Positions 7,892 through 12,274 of a stretch of DNA of 12,274 nt are shown in pieces. The stretch is from UBA6109 sp035366835 (GTDB lineage: Bacteria > Desulfobacterota > Syntrophia > Syntrophales > UBA6109). The position numbers and the translations under genes were made by a program. Below the pieces are notes generated by a model. That model did no database searches. It was not told the DNA's origin and worked only from the letters and a program-made list of their open reading frames with translations. Each line of letters begins with the position of its first letter. Position 1 is the stretch's first letter. The DNA is taken from contig DAOSIS010000051.1 of NCBI GenBank assembly GCA_035366835.1, positions 1-12,274 on the forward strand, given 5' to 3'.

Positions 7892-8740
7892 ATGACGAGT
7901 GAAATCAAACCTCTTCCGTTCCGCGGCGCCGCGAAATACGTGCTCGATGAAGAGCTGGCCCGGATCGTCAACATCTCCATGGCCCTGGAAATGCCGCTGC
8001 TCCTCAAGGGGGAGCCCGGTACGGGAAAGACCATGCTCGCTCACGCCATTGCCGAGAGCCTGAAGATGCCGCTCATCGTCCTGAACGTGAAATCGAGCAT
8101 GAAGCTGGTCGACGCCCTGTACCAGTACGACACGCTGACCCGCCTCAACGACAGCCGTTTCGGGGATTCCAAGCGCGATGTGAGCAACATCGAGGAATAC
8201 ATCCGCATGGGCAGGATCGGGCAGGCCTTCGTATCCGAGGTGCGGACCGTCCTCCTGATCGACGAGATCGACAAGGCCGACACCGACTTCCAGGACGACA
8301 TGCTCGACGTCCTCGACCAGATGCAGTTCGACATCATCGAAATCGACAAGACCATGGCGGCCAGGCACCGGCCGGTGATCGTCATCACCTCCAATGCGAA
8401 GAAAGACCTCTCCGATCCGTTCCTCGGCCGATGCAACTTCCACCACATCGCCTTCCCCGATACGGACATGATGCGGCGGATCATCGGCGTGCACTTCCCC
8501 GACCTGTCGAAGGACCTGGCGGATGCCTGCCTCGCCGTCTTCTACCGCCTGCGGGAATTCCGCGGGATCGAGAAGAAGCCCGCGACGCGCGAGCTTCTCA
8601 ACTGGATCCGGGCGTTGCGGGCCGATCCGGACTTCAACGCCCGGACGCTCTCGTCGGGGACTGTCCCCTATCTGGGCGTCCTGTTCAAGAAAAGCGGTGA
8701 CCTTTCGCTTGCGGCGCAGCAGGCCTGCCGCGGGCGGTAA
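7892..8740 (+). CDS. MoxR-type AAA+ ATPase (CoxD-like)
   Basis: The 282-aa single AAA+ module has Walker A GEPGTGKT (40-47), Walker B LLIDEID (121-127), a sensor-1 region ITSN (165-168) and an arginine-finger-like FLGRC (177-181) before a helical C-terminal lid. MoxR ATPases act as chaperones or metal-insertion helpers together with a VWA protein; the best-studied relative, CoxD, matures the copper-molybdenum centre of CO dehydrogenase. Start: GAGGGAG (7879-7885) lies 6 nt before the ATG. Its stop codon TAA (8738-8740) overlaps the Shine-Dalgarno sequence of the next gene, with only 9 nt between the genes, so translation is probably coupled. No CO dehydrogenase genes are visible; the client could be the formate dehydrogenase downstream, the DUF6125 protein upstream, or something elsewhere. 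Confidence 0.93.
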   Translation: MTSEIKPLPFRGAAKYVLDEELARIVNISMALEMPLLLKGEPGTGKTMLAHAIAESLKMPLIVLNVKSSMKLVDALYQYDTLTRLNDSRFGDSKRDVSNIEEYIRMGRIGQAFVSEVRTVLLIDEIDKADTDFQDDMLDVLDQMQFDIIEIDKTMAARHRPVIVITSNAKKDLSDPFLGRCNFHHIAFPDTDMMRRIIGVHFPDLSKDLADACLAVFYRLREFRGIEKKPATRELLNWIRALRADPDFNARTLSSGTVPYLGVLFKKSGDLSLAAQQACRGR

Positions 8741-8749
8741 GGAGCGGGT

Positions 8750-9946
8750 GTGTTCGTCGAGTTCTTCTATACGCTTCGCAAGCGGGGCATTCCCGTCAGC
8801 CCCACGTCCTTCCTGCGCCTGCAGAAAGCCCTGAGCCTGGGGCTCGTCGCCGGCATCGATGATTTCTACACGGCGGCGCGCTGCATCCTCGTCAAGAGCG
8901 AGCGGTATTTCGATCTCTACGACCAGACCTTCGCCCACTGCTTCCGGGGGGCCGCCCTCGCCGAGGACTTTTCGGAGGTCGAATTGGCCGACGCGGTCCG
9001 CTCGCTCCTGGAGGAGTGGCTGAAATCGCCCGAGGAGCTTGCAGCCGCCCTGGGGCTTTCGAAGGAAGCGGTCGGGCAGATGACGCCGGAAGAACTCGTC
9101 CGCTATTTCCTCGATCGGCTCAAGGACCAGGATGGCGCCCACCACGGCGGGAGCCGCTGGATCGGGACGAAGGGCACGTCTCCGGTGGGCCATTCCGGCC
9201 ATCATCCCGGGGGCATGCGCGTCGGCGGCGCATCGCGGGGGAAGTCCGCGATCAAGGTCGCGATGGAGAGGCGCTACAGGGACTACACGCAACAGGGGCC
9301 GCTCACCGAAGTGCAGATGGGCGAGGCCCTCAAGCGGCTTCGCCGGATGGTCCCCTCGGGTCCGAAGGATGTCGTCAACGTGGACAAGACCGTTTACGAG
9401 ACGATCCGCAACGGCGGCGAGATCGAGATCGTCTTCGACCGTCACCTGGCCGACCGCCTCAAGGTCATCCTCATGATCGACAACGGCGGCTGGTCGATGG
9501 ACCCCTACATCGACCTCGTCCAGACGCTCTTCAACTACGCGCGGTCGCAGTTCAAGGATCTTACGATCTACTATTTCCACAACACCGTCTACAGTCGGGT
9601 CTGGTTGGACCCGACGCGTCACCACAAGCCGGAGTTGATAGAGGAATTCGTCCGCAAGGACCCGGAAACGCGGCTGGTCTTCGTCGGCGACGCGAGCATG
9701 GCCCCCTACGAACTCATGCATGCCGACGGCGCCCTGTACGTGGGGCAGCGGGAGATGCAGGCGAGCATCGACCGCCTCATGTTCCTGGCGGGAATCTTCC
9801 GCCACAGCGCCTGGCTCAATCCCCAGCCGGAGTCCGACTGGACCGGAACCTGGTCGATCGGCAGGATCCGTGAAATTTTCCCCATGTTCGAGTTGAGCCT
9901 GGACGGACTCGAGAAGGCCGTTCAGCATCTCAGAAGCCGCAACTGA
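8750..9946 (+). CDS. VWA domain-containing CoxE-like protein
   Basis: The 398-aa partner of the MoxR ATPase has an N-terminal CoxE-type helical region (1-127), a Gly/His-rich linker (about 128-163, GAHHGGS and GHSGHHPGG) and a C-terminal VWA domain (about 236-345). The MIDAS metal site is atypical: the canonical DxSxS is read here as DNGGWS (244-249), one residue longer and with Gly where the first Ser should be. The later acidic MIDAS element is seen as FVGDAS (311-316). In CoxE/MoxR systems the VWA protein is thought to select the client for the ATPase. Start: GTG, with TAAGGAG ending 5 nt upstream and overlapping the previous stop codon. The His-rich linker could bind metal; that is inference. 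It is followed 32 nt later by the exported thioredoxin-fold gene. Confidence 0.9.
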   Translation: MFVEFFYTLRKRGIPVSPTSFLRLQKALSLGLVAGIDDFYTAARCILVKSERYFDLYDQTFAHCFRGAALAEDFSEVELADAVRSLLEEWLKSPEELAAALGLSKEAVGQMTPEELVRYFLDRLKDQDGAHHGGSRWIGTKGTSPVGHSGHHPGGMRVGGASRGKSAIKVAMERRYRDYTQQGPLTEVQMGEALKRLRRMVPSGPKDVVNVDKTVYETIRNGGEIEIVFDRHLADRLKVILMIDNGGWSMDPYIDLVQTLFNYARSQFKDLTIYYFHNTVYSRVWLDPTRHHKPELIEEFVRKDPETRLVFVGDASMAPYELMHADGALYVGQREMQASIDRLMFLAGIFRHSAWLNPQPESDWTGTWSIGRIREIFPMFELSLDGLEKAVQHLRSRN

Positions 9947-9978
9947 ACGACAGGACGGAAGAAAGAAGGAGTGCCGCG

Positions 9979-10542
9979 ATGAAACGATGGATCCGGGCGG
10001 TAATGATGGCCGCCATACTCTGCTGGACACCCGCGACCGCGAGTTCCGCGGAGCCGGCGGCGGGACAGCCGCTGCCAGATTTTGCTCTGGCGGTTCCGAA
10101 GGATGCCGGCCTGCGCGACTATCTCGGTCTCTCCGGAGGCGCGACATTCCGGATCGGCGACATCAAGGCGGAGGCCGTCGTGATCGAGATCTTCAGCATG
10201 TATTGCCCGTACTGCCAGAAGGAGGCGCCCGTCGTCAACGAGCTGTACCGGAAGATCGAGGGCGGCCCCCTCAAGGGCAGGATCAAACTCGTCGGCATCG
10301 GCGTGGGCAACTCCCCCTTCGAAGTCGAGACCTTCCGGAAGAAATACGCGATTCCGTTCCCCCTGTTTCCCGACGGGGATTTCACGATCCACAAACTGGT
10401 CGGCGAGGTGCGGACGCCGTTCTTCATCGTACTGAAGACCCGGCAGACCGGCGCTCCCAAGGTGATCCATGCAAAGCTCGGCGCCTTCGAGAGCGTCGAT
10501 GGCTTCCTGGAATTCGTCGCCAAGTCGGCGGAGATCAAGTAG
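9979..10542 (+). CDS. Exported thioredoxin-fold protein, TlpA/ResA-like
   Basis: The 187-aa precursor has a signal peptide with probable cleavage at ASSA-EP (after 24) and no convincing lipobox. A thioredoxin fold spans about 28-185. The active site is CPYC (76-79) in IFSMYCPYCQKEAP, more like DsbA/DsbC centres than the WCPPC of classical TlpA, which hints at a more oxidising or more general thiol role. The cis-proline is Pro147 in VRTPFFIVL. It has only one other cysteine, in the signal peptide. Start: GAAGGAG ends 7 nt before the ATG. Its stop codon TAG overlaps the AGGAGG of the next gene, an exported peroxiredoxin, so the two probably work in the same compartment, for instance this protein reducing the peroxiredoxin. 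That partnership is inference. Confidence 0.88.
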   Translation: MKRWIRAVMMAAILCWTPATASSAEPAAGQPLPDFALAVPKDAGLRDYLGLSGGATFRIGDIKAEAVVIEIFSMYCPYCQKEAPVVNELYRKIEGGPLKGRIKLVGIGVGNSPFEVETFRKKYAIPFPLFPDGDFTIHKLVGEVRTPFFIVLKTRQTGAPKVIHAKLGAFESVDGFLEFVAKSAEIK

Positions 10543-10551
10543 GAGGATTTG

Positions 10552-11151
10552 ATGGGACGGACCGCTCGTCGGATTGCACTGGTGGCGGGATTGGCGGTGC
10601 TTCTGTGGGCAGGCACTGCCGCGGCCGCTTCCGAGGCCTACAGGGACAACGTCTACGACCCCGGGAAGCTCAAGCCTGTGGACAGCGCCCTCAAGGTCAA
10701 GGTCGGACAGCGGGCTCCGGATTTCACCCTGAAGGCCCTGTCGGGCGGAACGGTGACGCTCGGCGGCTTCCGCGGAAAGAAGAACGTGGTCCTCTCCTTC
10801 GTCCCCGCCGCCTGGACTCCCGTCTGTTCCGATCAGTGGCCCGGCTACAACATCGTCAAGGACCTTTTCGACGCGCACGATGCGATCCTCCTGGGGATCA
10901 CCGTGGACAACATCCCCACGCTCTTTTCCTGGACGAATCAGATGGGAAAGCTCTGGTTCCCGGTGCTCTCGGACTTCTATCCCCACGGGGCCGTCGCGAA
11001 GCGCTACGGGATCCTGCGGTCCGACGGCACGTCGGAACGGGCGCTCTTCGTGATCGACAAGAAGGGCGTCATCCGCTACATCGACGTCCACGACATCAAC
11101 GAGAGACCCCCGTTGGAGGCGCTGGCGGCGGAGCTGGAAAAGCTCCGGTAG
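10552..11151 (+). CDS. Exported 1-Cys peroxiredoxin (AhpC/TSA family)
   Basis: The 199-aa precursor has a signal peptide (hydrophobic to about 20, cleavage near AAAA-SE after 26). The redoxin domain runs from about 52 to 197. The peroxiredoxin signature P-x3-T-x2-C is seen as PAAWTPVC (85-92), giving peroxidatic Cys92, Thr89 and Pro85, with Arg163 in SERALFVID as the conserved active-site arginine. There is no second cysteine, so it must be resolved by another thiol, such as the CPYC protein encoded just upstream. I chose the ATG at 10552 over the TTG at 10549 because AGGAGG (10541-10546) is 5 nt from the ATG and overlaps the preceding stop codon. It reduces hydrogen peroxide or organic peroxides in the envelope. 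An AhpE/BCP-like subfamily is likely. It is the last gene before the long regulatory region. Confidence 0.9.
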   Translation: MGRTARRIALVAGLAVLLWAGTAAAASEAYRDNVYDPGKLKPVDSALKVKVGQRAPDFTLKALSGGTVTLGGFRGKKNVVLSFVPAAWTPVCSDQWPGYNIVKDLFDAHDAILLGITVDNIPTLFSWTNQMGKLWFPVLSDFYPHGAVAKRYGILRSDGTSERALFVIDKKGVIRYIDVHDINERPPLEALAAELEKLR

Positions 11152-11214
11152 CGGCGTGCCCCTCAGGTTCCGAGCATATCCCGGTCTGGCGCCGCTGGAA
11201 GGCAGGAGACGGCG

Positions 11215-11307
11215 ATGACGGAGACGGTTCTGTATTTCTGCCTGTATCCCTCCAAGGCATTCCTGAAAAGCGGTCCGTCCTGCAGCGGCAATGCGGCAAC
11301 TTCGTAA
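11215..11307 (+). CDS. Possible 30-aa small ORF downstream of the peroxiredoxin
   Basis: An ATG-to-TAA ORF with AGGAG (11204-11208) 6 nt upstream, 63 nt after the peroxiredoxin stop. The product begins METHIONINE-Thr-Glu-Thr and contains VLYFCLYPSKAF (5-16), with two cysteines and no recognisable domain. It could be translated with the operon or be chance; I cannot support a function. Confidence 0.18.
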   Translation: MTETVLYFCLYPSKAFLKSGPSCSGNAATS

Positions 11308-11371
11308 GGCGGAACCAATAGAAAATCATTTCCGCGGGGGCCCGGGAAGGCGCCCTCTGCGGCCGGGGGAA

Positions 11372-11393
11372 GTTATGCCATTAATGGCATAAC
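11372..11393. promoter_or_regulatory. Perfect 22-bp palindrome, probable operator
   Basis: The arms GTTATGCCATT and AATGGCATAAC are exact reverse complements with no spacer. The centre (between 11382 and 11383) is about 68 bp upstream of the predicted transcription start of the formate dehydrogenase promoter, a normal place for an activator site. I do not recognise the motif with certainty. A molybdate/tungstate-, redox- or formate-responsive regulator is plausible from the target gene; that is inference. Confidence 0.6.
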
Positions 11394-11415
11394 ATATAGA
11401 AATCATTATAAGAAC

Positions 11416-11444
11416 TTGACACCTTGCCGCATCTCGGATATACG
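11416..11444 (+). promoter_or_regulatory. Candidate sigma70-type promoter of the formate dehydrogenase operon
   Basis: A perfect -35 box TTGACA (11416-11421), a 17-nt spacer and a -10 box TATACG (11439-11444, 4 of 6). Transcription would start near 11451, leaving a leader of about 218 nt. The 22-bp palindrome ends 22 nt upstream of the -35 box. Confidence 0.5.
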
Positions 11445-11668
11445 AAATTGCCGTTTTGCGGCAGCGTAAACGCGTCGCAGTTTCGATGCAGTCCATGGTC
11501 CCGGTGTCGAGGCTATACGATACGAACTTTGCATTCCTCCACACATCATTCTGAAAATCTTCTCCACGGCCGACCCGTCGAAACAGAGCGAAGAAAACAT
11601 AGGGGGGACGCCTTCCAGGTCTGACCCCCTGACGGAATAGGTGAATTCTCACGAAAGGAGCGCACGTT

Positions 11669-12274
11669 ATGGAGGTAACCAGGAGAGGTTTCTTGAAGAT
11701 CTCCGGTTTCGCCCTGGCATCGAGCGGGCTAGGAATTTCCCTCAAGCCCGTTTCCGCCTACGCGCAACCGCTGAAAATCAAGTACGCGAAAGAAACCACC
11801 ACCATCTGCCCCTACTGCTCCGTCGGATGCAGCATCATCGTGTCCGCGCGCAACGGCAAGGTCGTGAACACGGAGGGAGATCCCGGCAGTCCCATCAGCC
11901 GCGGCTCGCTCTGCACCAAGGGCGGGTCGATCTATCAGATGTCCGTCAACAAGAACCGCCTGGACAAGCCGCTCTACCGGGCCCCCAACTCCGCGGAGTG
12001 GAAAGAAGTCAGCTGGGACTGGGCGCTCGACAAGATCGCGGAGAACGTGAAGAAGAGCCGCGACAAGAGCTTCCGCGCCAGGAACGGCAAGGGCGAGACC
12101 GTGAACCGGACGGAGGGGATCGCCTCCGTCGGGAGCGCCGCCCTCGACAACGAGGAATGTCAAGTCTATCAGAAGTTCCTGAGGGGGTTGGGCCTGGTCT
12201 ACATCGAACACCAGGCCAGGATCTGACACAGCCCGACTGTACCGGCTCTGGCAGAGTCGTTCGGACGCGGCGCA
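11669..12274 (+). CDS. fdnG: Formate dehydrogenase-N type alpha subunit, selenocysteine-containing, Tat-exported (partial, 3' end outside window)
   Basis: This is the N-terminal part of the molybdenum/tungsten-bisPGD catalytic subunit that oxidises formate to CO2 on the outer face of the membrane. It opens with a Tat signal (TRRGFLK, 4-10, then a hydrophobic stretch). A [4Fe-4S] ligand set follows: Cys47, Cys50, Cys54 and Cys82, with CTKG at 82-85. Family blocks NRLDKPLYRAP (96-106), VNRTEG (145-150), DNEEC (160-164) and LVYIEHQARI (176-185) follow the FdnG/FdhA order. Codon 186 is TGA. In the family the next residues are Sec/Cys-H-x-x-T-V-x-x-L; here the frame continues HSPTVPALAESFGRGA to the window edge, so the TGA is read as selenocysteine. 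Start: AAAGGAG ends 8 nt before the ATG. Beta and gamma subunits would lie downstream, outside the window. Confidence 0.94.
12224..12226 (+). other. In-frame TGA read as selenocysteine (Sec186)
   Basis: The codon lies between the family's conserved EHQARI and HSPTVPAL blocks, at the position of the active-site Sec (Sec196 in E. coli FdnG) that ligates Mo/W. The open frame continues for 16 codons to the end of the window. Confidence 0.93.
12234..12259 (+). promoter_or_regulatory. Bacterial SECIS-like hairpin
   Basis: CGACT (12234-12238) pairs with AGTCG (12255-12259). An inner helix (T40-A53, C42-G51, C43-G50, last two digits) interrupted by mismatches closes a 6-nt GGCTCT loop at 12244-12249. 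The first loop G is 18 nt after the TGA, in the range where SelB recognises bacterial SECIS elements, and the loop resembles the GGUCU of E. coli fdhF. The pairing was drawn by hand. Confidence 0.7.

Larger units (their letters stand above)
11152..11668. other. Intergenic regulatory region upstream of formate dehydrogenase
   Basis: These 517 nt lack a conserved gene. The region holds a possible 30-aa ORF (11215-11307), a GC-rich patch (11331-11370), a perfect palindrome (11372-11393), an AT-richer stretch with a good promoter (11416-11444) and about 220 nt of leader up to the formate dehydrogenase. No clear hairpin terminator for the peroxiredoxin gene was found. Longer open frames on either strand here lack a convincing start site and look spurious. 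Confidence 0.7.

Noticed and set aside
7007..10147. A 1046-codon open frame on the minus strand
   Set aside because: It runs antisense to four well-supported genes (DUF6125, MoxR, CoxE, thioredoxin-fold). Its product is rich in Arg, Asp, Glu, His and Val without domains, the usual mirror of GC-rich coding sequence.
11326..11745. Open frames on both strands (139 aa minus, 66 aa plus at 11424-11624) in the intergenic region
   Set aside because: They have no recognisable domains or good ribosome-binding sites, and they overlap the palindrome, promoter or start of the formate dehydrogenase gene.
11669..12226. Formate dehydrogenase as a 185-aa truncated gene or pseudogene
   Set aside because: The frame continues with the expected family sequence after the TGA, which is at the known selenocysteine position.

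Overview
The window is GC-rich and densely coded. It fits an anaerobic, probably Desulfobacterota-like (syntrophic or sulfate-reducing) bacterium. The evidence is a Tat-exported, selenocysteine-type formate dehydrogenase, a coenzyme-B12 acyl-CoA mutase, a TAXI-type TRAP transporter and a DUF6125 protein. No rRNA, tRNA, CRISPR array or insertion sequence was seen. The taxonomic guess is inference; there is no marker gene.

Left part (1-1565, minus strand): a RpiR-type regulator followed 25 nt later by the N-terminal 214 codons of an adenosylcobalamin-dependent mutase, cut by the window edge. Both substrate-discriminating residues of the mutase are visible (Phe89, Gln207). They match isobutyryl-CoA mutase rather than methylmalonyl-CoA mutase.

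Middle part (1987-6887, plus strand, divergent from the regulator): a TAXI solute-binding protein, a fused TRAP permease, a small exported protein of unknown function and a cytoplasmic M20 metallo-hydrolase, closed by a strong hairpin terminator at 6916-6947. This looks like an import-then-hydrolyse operon for a carboxylate, probably an amide or N-acyl amino acid. The divergent RpiR regulator is the obvious candidate controller. The intergenic region holds one candidate promoter per direction and a roughly 250-nt leader on the transporter side that contains a possible 38-codon leader ORF.

Right part (7052-11151, plus strand): a DUF6125 protein, a MoxR-type AAA+ ATPase, a CoxE-like VWA protein with an altered MIDAS motif, an exported CxxC thioredoxin-fold protein and an exported 1-Cys peroxiredoxin. 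MoxR/VWA pairs typically mature or remodel a target enzyme; the two exported proteins suggest envelope thiol/peroxide defence.

Right end (11152-12274): a roughly 500-nt regulatory region with a perfect 22-bp palindrome and a good sigma70-like promoter. It is followed by the start of a formate dehydrogenase alpha subunit. The frame meets TGA at 12224-12226, but this is almost certainly a selenocysteine codon: the family's sequence continues after it to the window edge, and a SECIS-like hairpin lies 7-33 nt downstream. A gene call ending at 12226 would be wrong.
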